Assembly: GCF_030269925.1 (NCBI RefSeq)
Contig: NC_085116.1
Location: 1,736,001-1,800,000 of the forward strand
Direction of reading: 5' to 3'
Length of the DNA stretch: 64,000 bases
Source of the DNA: Bombyx mori
Lineage: Eukaryota > Arthropoda > Insecta > Lepidoptera > Bombycidae
Made by a program: the position numbers and the translations under genes. Shown here one piece after another: positions 19,746 through 30,968 of this stretch (positions within the stretch are counted from its first letter, which is position 1; every line of letters starts with the position of its first letter). The notes beneath the pieces were generated by a model. It had not been told where the DNA came from and made no database searches. It saw only the letters and a list, made by a program, of their open reading frames with translations.

Positions 19746-22700
19746 GTAAACGATACAAAACTTTAAGTTATATATTATAATAAATTTCTTGTTTGTACCT
19801 TAAAAGTACACAAATAAGTATATTGAATAAAAAAAAGTCAAAACAAGCTAGAGTACAAATTATACTTGTAATGTAACTTAAATTTTAAATAGTGAAGCTA
19901 AAACGGAATGCGCTTTAATAAACAATGAACATCCTGAGAATAGATAAACGGTTTGTCGTCTCTTTTAGCGCCATTGCAAAAGACAAAAGTCACAATAACT
20001 ATTCTCGATGGGGTTTTCAAGTTAATTTTACTCAAATAACGGCCGTTTGGTGTAGTGGTAAGTGACATGGTCACTACACAAGGGGGTCGCGGGTTCGAAT
20101 CCCGCCAAGGGAAGATATTTGTATGATAAATATAACAGCGTTATGGATGTATATTAAATATATGTACGTGTATAATAAAAAATTTACATTTATTTCCGTT
20201 ATCCTGTAACACAAGTTCTTTACGATGTTAGCACGGGACCAGTTAACGTGGCGTGATAAAAAAATAATACTTGGTTGGAATAATTAGTTAATGTTTAATT
20301 ACAATTTTGATTCATCGTGTGTTTAGCGACAGCCAAAGGTTCATGTAACACACGAAGACTTTCCCATACCGGGCGCTTGGACTATTATACCACTTTTGAG
20401 ACCTTTGGTAACTAAATACAATGGAAGCGACGTGAGATGGGTGGTGTTTGTGGAGAGCCATACTGCTGTCAGGTGCAAGAGACTGATCGATGCCCTTGCA
20501 GCTGCCGATAGGCATAAGGTAATATGGTTTTTGTTTATTGAGATTGTGATTTGGCGTCTTGTAGCTGAAGATTTATTTTCATGGGCAATTTGCCAACTTA
20601 GACTAAAGTGGAAAAGACTGCCTTTACTATACTCTTGAGCCAATCATTTCAGGATAGATTTGGTTCTGAGATTTATTATGGCATTTGTAGGCAGATGAGC
20701 ATCTGTATGCTGATGGCTATGACCTGATGGTAAGTATTTATCGTCGCTTATGGACCAACAGTCGCCTACTGCTAAGATTTTTGATAAAGTGGGAGTGGTG
20801 CCCATCACACTAAACCTTTTAAAAGTTTTAGTTATTTATTTTATACTAAAGAGATCACGTATTGCTTAGTGGACTGAAAGACAATGATTGATGGTAATAT
20901 AACCCTCAAAAACCCCTAATTTATTTCATCCCTGTTACTTATGGCACAAAAGCAAAGGTTTCGGATTCGGATTTTTATGTTTATCATATTAGAACAACAA
21001 GACTCATGGCCTTGGCGTTTAGCTTTTACCGAAACCTGTAGGCATTACGATGTGAATTTATTGCTATTTACACTAGATTTGAAATAGGGCGGCAAAAGGG
21101 TAGCTTTATATTATAAATAGGATCGAATGCGTTAAAGATCATCCTGTGAAAATTGGATTTTACTTAAAGAACATGTTTTTTTTTAAATCTGCAAATGACA
21201 ATGCAATTTTTTTTCTTTGAATTCACTGACAGTTTTAGGACCGGTTTCATGATGTTAAAAAGCCAAAGGTACCCACCCCCATTTTAAAATATACGTCCGT
21301 AGGGCTTAAGATTATTTTTATTTCAGGATACAATGTGGATCGGTTATCCGTTGCGCGATGACGAACCGACCATAATCCACCATTTCACGTTTTACGAGGA
21401 GCTGGAAGAAGAAGGGGGTTTCGTTTATCCGAATTTCGCAAGCGGTTTCGCCATGCGAATACAACTCATGGAGCAGTACGTTTTGTTAACAAAATTCTTC
21501 AACGGGATTCTAGCATTTAAGTCCTTTCTGTTTTCGAGATACCAGAATTTCCAGATTTTTCAACACAGGCTCCGCCAACTTTGAGTACAGCTGGAGTTTA
21601 AAAGGGATCAACCGTATCTTTGAAATCTAAACGTAGAACACATTTTTTGGTTGAAATACACGCACGAAGGGTTAAGTCATAAGTCAAAGGTTTTAGTAAT
21701 TTTTGGTAGTAATGGCGTTTTATGAAACATTGCATGGTCTGAACTATAGCACTGTATATTTTCAAGATCAAATACTTTTATTCCATGTAATGATTACTTC
21801 TAGACTCCTGGATCAAATAGAACGAGGTGATCGTAAATTGGAAGCGGACTTCTCCATAGATCCGGCCTTCGAACTAGCTCAGCTGATTTACGGAGACAAA
21901 ACTAACCCTGGGCCTCTGCTGACGGCCGACCCGAGCTTTTGTGTAGTCTCCGCGGATAACTGCGCTACTTATCCGCGCCAGTTCGACATATGTGTGAGCG
22001 ACTCTTAGGACTCTTTAATGGTCTTTATGGATACAGCAGTGAGGTTTTGAGCTATGCCATTTAGCAGCGAGATTAAATTTTGCAAAGCTTAATGTTTTCA
22101 ATATGTACACATCCTTAAGTACTAAGCCAATAAAGATAGATTCCTATGTTTCGTTTGTCTTATTTGTGTTGATTTGGCTTGTGGTTACGGATTTTTTTTA
22201 TTGCTTAGATGGGTGGACGAGCTCACAGCTCATCTGGTGTTAAGTGGTTACTGGGGCTCCATGGGCTCATAGACATATACAACGTAAATGCGCCACCCAC
22301 CTTGAGATATCAGTTCTAAACAATGGCTACCCCGCCCTTCAAACCGAAACGCATTACTGCTTCACGGCAGAAATAGGCAGGACGGTGGTACCTACCTGTG
22401 CGGAATCACAAGAGGTCCTACCACCAGTAAATTTTTCGATCAGAATTGACGTAACATCTTACTTCTTGTATTGCCCGTTGAATTCGATAGTTGTTTTCTA
22501 CGAAGGAAAGGGTAGATAGTAGATGTATAATATGGATTTGGGTCTTTTTAGGGACGTAATAAACATCCCTCCTTAGTACTTATCTCTGATGGCCAAGGAA
22601 CGTTCCTCACGAGTAGACCATTGCGTGAAGTATTAAAGTTGATGGCACTTGGCAGGGCAGTCCCATACCCGAGTCGTCGATATACTTTGCCGTGAAGACC

Positions 22701-25700
22701 TGGAGCGGGTTCCACTCGACCAGGGCGAAGGTCGTCAAGAAGACTTGGGGAAAGCACGTTACGAACATCATGTTCTACAGCGACAAAGACGGTTCGTACT
22801 CTCGTGCGCTAAGCTCTGGGATCTGGCGACAACGTGCAGGCTCGGAGATCATTCGCTGTAACATAGTGTCATGCGTGAATCATTGCAGAATGTTCTAGTG
22901 TAATAATGATAATTTTGTGTGAAATTTGAATGACTCCTTTTAAAATCTATCTATCTTCTTTTTCTTCTATATATATATATAAATGAATTGCTCTTCGTTA
23001 GTCTCGCTAAAACTCGAGAACGGCTGGATGGTTTGGCTAATTTTGGTCTTGAATTATTTGTGGAAATCCAGAAAAGGTTTAAAAGGTAGATAGATAAATA
23101 TAAAAATGCTCGGAATTAAATAAAAATAACAATTTTGTTTTCCTTTTGATGTGTCCCCCGTCGGACGGATTCCTTTTGTTTGTTTTAAATTTATTTTATA
23201 CAAAAGTTTAGGTCTTTTATTTATCGATTGAGGCACTACGAAGTCTGCCGGGTCAGCTAGTTACTAAATAAAATCGAATAATTCAAACTTGTTTAACGTT
23301 AAAGTTGACCAACAGCAGATATGGGAAAATCGTTCTAGCGTATTCGCGTAGCTGTGATTATATAAGTCATGCAGTTTAGCCCCAAATGACGTCACACATA
23401 CAACAAAGGGGCCATATACGCGCGTTTTGACATAAGCCGCGCCAATAAAGAAACGAATCGAAAATGGCGTCTATGTACTTGCACTGACATATGGTAGGGT
23501 CAACAAATAAAAAGAAAGATAGAAAGAAAAAATTGTTTATTGTAAAAAAATATAAAAAAACTAATTAAATTAATTGAGATTCTTGTCCTCTTCAAAGTAT
23601 TTAATAACGTTATACACGATTTCGCCTGCATCACTGTGAGGACTTTTCCTCGTTTGTGAGAGGCCATATTATTTACCACATGTGGCACAAAAAACGATAA
23701 CAATAACAAATTTATCAAAAACAACAAAATAACGAAACAACGAACTAATGCAACAAATAACAGAATTTGAGAGAAAACAGAGCGCGTCGAGACAGTGTGA
23801 GAACAAAGTCGGAACTGATATTTTTTTGCATGCAGTACGCGCCGTGTGCGACTAAAGACAGCAATAGTTTAGAGTGAGAGCGCATGATCGCCGCCGCCAT
23901 TTTAGATTCGCTTCTTTATTGGCGCGGCTTACACGAACCGGCCGGTGTCGTGTAATCGGGGGATGTATGCTATAGATCCGTCTCTGCCGGCCGAGGCTGT
24001 GGGCGTACCGAACACGAAGACGGGTCACTGCCTCAAGACGGTCACCATATTGCAGAGGGTGGTCGAGAGGGTCCGCGACTTGCCGCACGTTAAGTGGATA
24101 TTTTTGGCCGACGACGACACCATCTTGGGGTAAGTGCAGCGGTAACCAGGGTACGTGTAGTGCTCGGAGACACAAGGGAAGATCAGCCTCCGGGTGGGGG
24201 TCGCTATCCGGGCCATTGTGTACAAAAAAATAATATTGAAAAGGTCATTCACAAGTGCCATTCAGACTTTTATCAGATGTCTTTTATTCTTGAAGAACTT
24301 TCGCTAAATGTACTGGTGGGATTGACACATAAATAAATTGATATTACGCCAAACGACGAGACCACTAAACTCGGTAGACAGTCATCGTGTCTATGGAGAA
24401 ATAGGAATCAGTCCTACCAGTTTGTCTATGTTTAAAATTATTTTCACACATATATCTCGCATTCATAATCATTTTCTATATCTATATGTTTGTCTCTTTT
24501 TAGTGTCGCTTTTTCGTTTCATCAAATCGCAACGCTGCTAAAAAAGTTTTTACTTCAAAATGTAATATCTAAGTTTGAAACAATAGCCTGATGTTTTATC
24601 TAATGATAATATTTTCGTTGGTCGCATTAAACTATTGAAGTTCTGTTCCCAGCGTGCAGAGGCTGTGCGAAGTGCTGAGCTGCTACAGGGGCGGCGATGA
24701 CGTCACCATTCTAGGTGAACGGTACGGGTACGGCTACGGGAAGCGAGAGACTGCCTCTAAAGGTACGTCCGCACTCCTCCCCTTCCTCATAGTGAACGGC
24801 TTTTCCCCCTACCGGACCCCCTATCGACTGTTTCACGAAATATGTACTCGACGCGTGCTCACGAATCATTGCCACCGTGACGGAATAACATTATAGTAAA
24901 ATCAAACTCGTTAAAATTATTATTGATGGCATCTTGTGAGTTTGCACAGCTGGGTTAATTAATACCCAGCGGTAATCCGCTCCGCTTATTTTATCGCGGA
25001 GCAGTGACCTTGCGGTTTTAAGGGTGGCGCAGCCGTTCAATTTAGGGCTTGCCACTGACATTTCAACCTGGGCGATGACGTTACAAGTCACCGCGTGTGT
25101 CCGCCCGCGCAGGGTACGACTACGTGACGGGCGGCGGCGGCGCGGCGCTGAGCGTGGCGGGCGCGGCGGCGCTGGGCGCGTGCGCGTGCGCGGACCCCGC
25201 GGCGCCGGACGACATGACGCTGGGCGCGTGCGCGCGCATACTGCGCCTGCCCCTCACGCACTCGCCGCTGTTCCACCAGGTACCGCGCACCGCACCTCCA
25301 GCTCCGGCACTGTAACCGTATTAGTCGAACTCGTTAATGAGTTCGACGTGAAACTTAACCCATACATAATGTGACCATACGCCCCGATTTGAGCGAGCAG
25401 TCCCGCTGTCCCCAGTGAGGCCGACATAGTTCCGCTTTTGCAAACAGACCAAACAAAAAATTTATTTTTCAATTTAACATAGAGCTGGATGTGTTTAAAT
25501 GGGCTAATATAACAAAAGAGGCACAGAGTATTACAAAGTACTAACAATGTTCTATTTAGTGCTTTGTTGTTATTCTATCTTCTATAAGAAATTACTTGTA
25601 AAACACTAAATCCTTTTTTTATTATATAATTCGGCAGATGTCCCGCTTTAATAAAATAAAATCAAATGGTCACCTTACCCATACATCGAGCTGCTGATGA

Positions 25701-25943
25701 TATTGTGCTCTAGTAGTGGTAGGATATCTAGTGCGTAGCGCAGTCCTGGTTAAGTCCGTAACGTGTTCACTGCGGGTGGTTGGGGGGCAGGCGCGGCCGC
25801 GGGAGTACGCGCGCGAAGCGGTGGCGCGCGACCGCCCGGCGACGTTCCACCGGCACGAGCCGCGCGACCCGCTGCGGGTCTACGTCACCTGGTTCCAGCA
25901 CCACGACCTGCCCGCCAACAGGAACTGGAAGGACGAACTATGA
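19636..25943 (+). CDS. B3GLCT: Beta-1,3-glucosyltransferase (GT31, B3GLCT type), exons 2 to last
   Basis: Nine exons give 452 codons in one unbroken frame, closely collinear with animal B3GLCT (human ~498 residues). B3GLCT adds glucose to O-fucose on thrombospondin type 1 repeats in the ER. Seen: VVFTIVSQQEPYHA at the start, PGAWTIIPLL, WIGYPLRDDEPTIIHHFTF, FAVKTW, the DxD-type metal/UDP-sugar site FLADDDTILG (exon 24129 side), LGERYGYGYG, YDYVTGGGG, PDDMTLGAC, LTHSPLFHQ and a C-terminal KDEL, the ER-retrieval signal. About 45 residues with the signal peptide are missing, so the 5' exon or exons lie upstream and unrecognised. All introns are GT-AG with matching phases. The last exons are extremely GC-rich. 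Confidence 0.93.
20036..20285 (+). mobile_element. tRNA-derived SINE in a B3GLCT intron
   Basis: The first ~70 bases are tRNA-like: A-box-like TGGTGTAGTGGTAAGTG and B-box GGTTCGAATCCC, ending CGCCAAGGGAA. A non-tRNA body follows with TTATCCTGTAACACAAG, of the type seen in moth SINEs. It is not a functional tRNA gene: the acceptor stem does not close cleanly and it sits in a transcribed intron. This family differs from the Bm1-like one. Confidence 0.7.
20327..20518 (+). CDS. B3GLCT: B3GLCT exon
   Basis: 64 codons, phase 0 on both sides (acceptor GTGTTTAG, donor GTAATA). Contains PGAWTIIPLL and VRWVVFVESHTAV. Confidence 0.92.
21327..21475 (+). CDS. B3GLCT: B3GLCT exon
   Basis: Acceptor TATTTCAG, donor GTACGT. 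Contains DTMWIGYPLRDDEPTIIHHF and VYPNFASGFAM. Ends two bases into a codon. Confidence 0.92.
21804..21993 (+). CDS. B3GLCT: B3GLCT exon
   Basis: Acceptor ACTTCTAG, donor GTGAGC. Encodes LLDQIERGD, ADFSIDPAFELAQLIYGD and a cysteine-containing end FCVVSADNCATYPRQFDIC. Confidence 0.9.
22192..22430 (-). mobile_element. Bm1-like SINE, 3' half, in a B3GLCT intron
   Basis: Same block order as at 9629 with few differences, from the T run to CCTACCACCAGTAA. Confidence 0.8.
22656..22791 (+). CDS. B3GLCT: B3GLCT exon
   Basis: Acceptor CACTTGGCAG, donor GTTCGT. Encodes IYFAVKTWSGFHSTRAKVV and KKTWGKHVTNIMFYSDKD. The donor is weak but is the only nearby one that keeps the frame into the next exon. Confidence 0.85.
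22966..23260 (+). mobile_element. Non-autonomous Helitron, CTCGAGAACGGCTGG family, copy 2
   Basis: Starts TCTATATATATATATAAATG (expanded TA run) and ends GGTCAGCTAG before T. In a B3GLCT intron. Confidence 0.8.
23435..23929 (-). mobile_element. Short TA-flanked DNA transposon beside a B3GLCT splice acceptor
   Basis: Inverted ends share AGCCGCGCCAATAAAGAA, CGAAT and AAAATGGCG and are flanked by TA. The 495-bp element ends only 46 bases before the exon at 23976. On the minus strand from 23667 it encodes MASHKRGKVLT, then in another frame AGEIVYNVIKYFEEDKN, similar to the transposase N-terminus at 19312. Only that N-terminal scrap remains. Confidence 0.7.
23976..24129 (+). CDS. B3GLCT: B3GLCT exon with the DDD motif
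   Basis: Acceptor ATGCTATAG, donor GTAAGT. Encodes AVGVPNTKTGHCLKT and WIFLADDDTIL, the catalytic acidic motif of GT31 enzymes. Confidence 0.93.
24653..24762 (+). CDS. B3GLCT: B3GLCT exon
   Basis: Acceptor TTCCCAG, donor GTACGT. Encodes VQRLCEVLSCYRGGDDVTI and LGERYGYGYGKRE. Confidence 0.93.
24840..25065 (+). repeat. Old Bm1-like SINE in a B3GLCT intron
   Basis: Diverged middle block (CGTGACGGAATAACATTATAG) and part of the 3' half, worn and missing its tail. Confidence 0.6.
25113..25279 (+). CDS. B3GLCT: B3GLCT exon, extremely GC-rich
   Basis: Acceptor CCGCGCAG, donor GTACCG. Encodes GYDYVTGGGGAAL, CADPAAPDDMTLGACARI and LTHSPLFHQ. Nearly every third base is G or C, with long GCG runs, unlike the AT-rich introns beside it. 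Confidence 0.93.
25791..25943 (+). CDS. B3GLCT: B3GLCT last exon with KDEL stop
   Basis: Acceptor GGGGGGCAG. Encodes ARPREYAREAV through VYVTWFQHHDLP to NWKDEL and TGA at 25941-25943. KDEL places the enzyme in the ER lumen (vertebrate forms end in a variant of it). Confidence 0.93.
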   Translation, partial: ARPREYAREAVARDRPATFHRHEPRDPLRVYVTWFQHHDLPANRNWKDEL

Positions 25944-25973
25944 AATCGATCTACTGCTCACAACTAACGAGTC

Positions 25974-26665
25974 TTAGGTCTTTAGTTAAGTTCGTTAATT
26001 CACGCCCAATTTTGAGATATGGTTTCCAAGTAAACCAACATTGGTTTGACCGAAACCTTACCTTGAGCGATCATTTTAAAGCTGCCGTCAGGAAACTTTT
26101 TTGATTATTACTCCAAAATATTTTTGTGTAAGTTGATATTACCCCATGGCGAAGAAAAAAAAAAAACGAAATCGCTTCTTTTTAGCATCTTTCATATTAT
26201 TATAGCACCCATGATAATTTTGAAAAAAATATTATTTTTTCGTTTCGTTTCATTTCGTTTCATCGAGTTTGAAACCACAACGATTCTAAAGAAGTTTCAC
26301 TTCAATATATACTTTTTACTCACAAAAGTTTCATTTTTACCCCCCAAAATTTCATTTTACCCCATTTAAGGTAATTTACCCCGGTTCCCAGACCGTTGTT
26401 TTAAAGCTTTACAAAATATGACTAAAAACATTATTGCGAAGATTTATACACACATTACTTTTTAGTTATATCGATTGGGTGCTTAATAAGTCTCTGGTTA
26501 AGTTGGTTAATTCAGACTAGAATTTAATATTATGATTTCCAAATAAACTAAAATATTATTATAATGATCTGTCTGGTCGAAACCTTAGCTTGAGCGATCA
26601 TTAATAAAATATGATTAAGAACATTATCGCGAAAATTATAAACACATTTCTTTTTACTTATACCA
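25974..26665 (+). repeat. Tandem duplication just 3' of B3GLCT
   Basis: Blocks in order TTAGTTAAGTTCGTTAATTC, GGTTTCCAAGTAAACCA, CGAAACCTTA, TGAGCGATCATT, AAAATATGACTAA and ATTATTGCGAA occur at 25985-26074 plus 26409-26460. They recur, diverged, at 26495-26665. The first copy is split by the insertion at 26084-26398. The duplication covers the likely 3' UTR of B3GLCT. Confidence 0.75.
26084..26398. mobile_element. 315-bp insertion flanked by a 10-bp duplication
   Basis: TTTTAAAGCT occurs at 26074-26083 and again at 26399-26408. The second tandem copy (26495-26665) lacks the intervening sequence. Family unknown. It contains an A run, CCCC-rich stretches (TTTACCCC repeated) and a ~50-base block shared with 58640-58696. 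Confidence 0.75.
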
Positions 26666-28770
26666 AGCATAATAAGACCGCTCCAAAACATGAAAACAGT
26701 ATTTAAAAGAACTTATAGTAAATTCAATAAAAAAATATCAATTAAAGCCGTTCATTCTGAATGAAATATATAAATTAGTTTATTTCAACGGGAACGCATT
26801 AATACCCTCTCAAATTAGACAAAAAGAATTTCATATTTCAATTTCAATTTCAAATTTTATTATAATTTCATATAAACAGTACAGAACCTCCTCCGTATAT
26901 TCCGACCGTCTCAACGCCGTCAGATTTTTTCATATAAAAATAATTCAAAAGGCAACAACGTGACAGAACATAATTATTATGTAGATGTAATTCTCGATTG
27001 TCTACAACTTTAAGCATTTTAAATATTAACAGGATCAATTTTTTATTATACAACATAGTTTTATGTTAAGATTAAAAACATTTTCAAGTATTTGTCACAA
27101 ACTAATGTTCAAATATATGAACTCAAATTTACCTTTAGTTTTTTTTTTATTGTAATGAACATTTTGTCTGGACTCTTTTTTTTTTTTAGAAAGAAGATAG
27201 AGGTGGAAATACTACTTTTAAGCTTAAGTTGCTTAAGCGCTAATGCATCGATATACAATTAATGTTTACAAATAAAGAAATATTTTTACAGAATATGTGT
27301 TTTATTTAAATTTTTGGCTCAATCTGAATCCGACCAAATTTTATTGTGAGACCGTCGCCACGTCTGAGATATGGATCATTTATTGATAATCTTTTCGAAC
27401 CTAATCTCAAAGAAGTACTCTTGGGTAAAAACGTGTTTGTTTTTAAATTTAGGTTTTTATAAGGCTCTGATCAAGGACTACGCCTTCATAAAACATTCTC
27501 GAGATCAATACACGAGGCAGACAGCTAATTACAGTACGTTGTCTTCCCTAATGGAAGCATTGAGAGGCGATGACTCGCGTATACGAACCCCAAGTCATGT
27601 TACTTAATAAACAGGAGATCCCTTTCACGAATTTCGCTTTATAAATGACAAACGGGGGATTATTTGACGGGATTCAAGGAACTGTGAAGTTGGAAAGATT
27701 TCCAGCAGAATATATTTTTAGGAAGAAAAAAAAACTGTTTGCGATGCAACAACCCAAATGTTCTATTGTCTTATGTACTATGTTCACAAGTATGATATAA
27801 GATATGTACAAGTACAAAAAATCGTAATGAAAATATGAATTTTAAATGTGATAAGTTCCACCGATGTTATTTTCGCGAACCTAAAACTACGTTTATTTAT
27901 TCCTTCGTCTTGGCGGTAGGTGCTTTGGTAAAAGTTAGGAAGGCGAAAGGATCAAAAGCAGTCATTTGTCATTCGACACGCGATACCCTCTAACTTGAAT
28001 ACTTTGGTAAGTGCCCTTTCAGTTCGTAACTCGCAACTTACATTTTTCATTACTAAAACTTTTCTGAACGTTGCGTCTCGTGTTTTTTTTTTAGCACCGC
28101 AAATGGTCTTGTACGAACCTATTAGTAAACAGATTTTGGTTACAGATACATTATACTGATTAAAGACGTAATAGAAATATTAAGGCAAAAAAGTATTGTG
28201 AAGACAAAAAAAAACGGCTCTCAAACTGTAAGCCAGCATTTATTACATTCATTTCATAGTTACCCTAAGGATCAGATCAAAGGATTAAGTTAGGTGATGA
28301 AAGAGAAGTAGTTAATGGGAAGTTGATGTCCACGCCAGTACTTCACGCACAAGCGTGGACTATGGGGTCTGCGGGGGCGTCCAACCACCACCACTGCATC
28401 AACGACTCGAGCGGCGAGGGCCGAACACATACAGCGCGACTCAACACGAATGGAACGATATAGAATCGCAGGCGCGACTCGCGGCTGATATTTTAATTGC
28501 CTTTTATAATACAGTCCACTTTATAATAAAACTTCAAGAATGATTTTACTGAGCTATCGAACAGTTGAAGTGTTGGGGATCGCATCTTTGTACGTTTCTT
28601 TTAATAACAGTTTATCGTCTGAATTGAATTCTGAATGAACTGAACTCTCAATTCTGTTTAATGATTCCTTGACAAGCGGTAATTTATTCATTCATATTTA
28701 GTCTTATTATAATGAAACTTTATAATTTTCTTTTATACATTACCTAAAGTAATTTTACTGGTGGTAAACT
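26666..28770. other. Intergenic, no convincing gene
   Basis: AT-rich. An AATAAA at 27272 could serve a transcript end. Open frames at 27371-27607 and 28355-28543 are short and match no family I know. Confidence 0.4.
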
Positions 28771-28771
28771 T

Positions 28772-29018
28772 TACTGGTGGTAGGACCTCTTGTGAGTCCG
28801 CATGGATAGGTACCACCACCCTGCCTATTTCTACCGTGAAGCAGTAATTCGTTTCGGTTTGAAGGGTGGGGCAGCCGTTGTAACTAAACTGAAGACCTTA
28901 GAACTTATATCTCAAGGTGGGTGGCGCATTTACGTTGTAGATGTCTATGGGCTCCAGTAACCACTTAACACCAGGTGGACTGTGAGCTCGTCCACCCATC
29001 TAAGCAATAAAAAAAAAG
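28772..29018 (+). mobile_element. Bm1-like SINE, 3' half with A tail
   Basis: Runs from ACTGGTGGTAGGACCTC through TTCGGTTTGAAGGGTGGGGC to CTAAGCAATAAAAAAAA, giving the sense orientation of the family. Confidence 0.85.
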
Positions 29019-29674
29019 TAATTTACAAAGCAAATTCGTTATTCGATATTTATATATCGTTCGATTTTTATTCTAAACTTTAATTTTGATTATGTTACAA
29101 AGTTTACACGAACCGAAATTAATAACCATAATTATTGCAAAACTATTTGCTTAATCTAATATGAATGAAATAGTGGAGTGCCGCCCGAAGTCCAGTCGCC
29201 CACTAATCTGTCAGTCCCTTTGTACTCCGTAACTCAGTTACGTCTAGTTCGCGTTTAATTAAACTAATTCATTTAGAAGCATTGAAATGTTATTATTGTA
29301 ATTTTATTACGCTACCACGAATTTCTCGCTGAGTTTTCGATCAATACCATAAGTCTACCACGGTTGTTGTTAGATTAAAAATAATGAGGGCGGCTTACAG
29401 AAAATACTTATTAATCTAAATGTAATTAAAAACGTTGCTTCGTGCTAGATGCTGCGCTCCGTAGCTTAGCTTCGAAAGTGTGGTATCATTGATAATCTCC
29501 GGCTACTGTGACATTGTTAATAATAATGTCACAGTAATGTCTTATCTTAATGTCTCCCTGACATTCTCTGTTCTTATCGCTTATAACAATACTGCACTAC
29601 TATAATTGAGTTAGGACCTATTAAGGGCCCTAATATATATATAAAATCATATAGCTATAGCTGTAAATTACTTC
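29019..29674. other. Intergenic, no gene seen
   Basis: Contains a small inverted repeat (CTGTGACATTGTTAATAATAATGTCACAG, arms CTGTGACATT and AATGTCACAG, near 29505-29533), otherwise nothing. Confidence 0.45.
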
Positions 29675-29872
29675 ACAGTCGCCCACTGAGTTTCTCGCCG
29701 GATTTTCTCAGTGGGTCCCTGATTCCTGTCCTGATGATTCTGCGAAGCACTGCTCTTGCTAGGGCCAGTATTAGCAACACACTCGGTTTGAGGCCCGTGA
29801 GTTCACCTACACGTCAAGGAGAAGCTGAAATAGCCTACCAAGGCTATCAGCATAGGTAGGGGAAAAATAGCT
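29675..29872 (+). mobile_element. LINE 3' tail
   Basis: Carries GAGTTTCTCGCCGGATTTTC and GAAGCACTGCTCTTGCTAGG and ends GGTAGGGGAAAAATAG. No coding sequence remains. Confidence 0.8.
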
Positions 29873-30086
29873 TCAGAGAACAGCCAATAAGTAAGCAGAG
29901 AGAGAGTGAGTGAACCCCGCGTGATTGAATAAAATCACATACTGTCTTCTAAAAAACTACATAGGAAGTTCTACTAGGCGTCGATCGAGTAGTTTTGATA
30001 TGATATTCAAATGAGATCTTGTAGCGTCAAAGCCACTTTAGACATAATAAACTACATTATCATTATTATTTCATTTATATCAGATA

Positions 30087-30379
30087 CTAGATGACCCGGC
30101 AGACTTCGTAGTGCCTCAATCGATAAATAAAAGACTAAACTTTTGTACAAAATAAATTTGAAAAAAACAAAAGGAATCCGTCCGACTGGTGACACACCAA
30201 AGGGAAAACAAAATTGTTATTTTTATTTAATTCCGAGCATTTTTATATTTATCTACCTTTTAAACCTTCTCTGGACTTCCACAAATAATTTAAGACCAAA
30301 ATTAACCAAATCGGTCCAGCCGTTCTCGAGTTTTAGCGAGACTAACGAACAGCAATTCATTTTTATATATAGGTATAGA
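30087..30379 (-). mobile_element. Non-autonomous Helitron, CTCGAGAACGGCTGG family, copy 3
   Basis: 293 bp. On the minus strand it starts TCTATACCTATATATAAAAA and ends GGGTCATCTAG, inserted between A and T. The best-preserved ends of the family in this window. Confidence 0.88.
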
Positions 30380-30606
30380 TTAAATTCATTAAAAATAACA
30401 TTTCATGTACACAATATAAATATAAAATAAAAACAATAAGAACAATTTCGGAATAAAATAAAAATTATGTTAGTAGATATTTCATTGGTGACAGTTTAAT
30501 TCCAAGGACAACCAGAATTTAGTACTTCAACAAGATAATCATACTGTTTAACTTAATTCCAGTTAATTTTGAATTATTGTCGCTTACAATGTAAAAGTTT
30601 TTTTTT

Positions 30607-30715
30607 AATTACTCGTCCAAAAAAGTTTTGCGTGCTGATTTGATATTAAGTGACTACCGGATCCCATAAACACCACAACATCATTACAACCACCCAGCGT
30701 AAGACAGAAGATCCA
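30607..30715 (-). repeat. Old Bm1-like SINE fragment
   Basis: Diverged piece (GATATTAAGTGACTACCGGATCCCATA), head to head with the copy at 30729. Confidence 0.5.
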
Positions 30716-30728
30716 ACTTTCATTTTTT

Positions 30729-30968
30729 ACTGGTGGTAGGACGTCTTGCGAGTCCGCAAGGGTAGGTATTACCACCCTGCCTATTTCTGCCGTTAAACAG
30801 TAATGCGTCTCGGTTTAAAGGGGGGGGGGGGCAGCTGTAATTAAAAGTGGCCCTTAGAACTCATGTCTTGAGTGCCGGGATTTACGTGGTACATGTCTAT
30901 GGACTCTGGTCACTTAACATCAGGTAGGCTGTAGGTAGGTCGTACATACAATTAAGCAACAAGTTAAA
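30729..30968 (+). mobile_element. Bm1-like SINE, 3' half
   Basis: Starts ACTGGTGGTAGGACGTC, contains a 12-base G run where the family has GGGTGGGG, and ends AATTAAGCAACAAG. Confidence 0.7.

Noticed and set aside
20040..20110. A possible tRNA gene (A- and B-box, GGTTCGAATCCC)
   Set aside because: The acceptor stem does not pair cleanly and a SINE-type body follows, so it is a SINE head.
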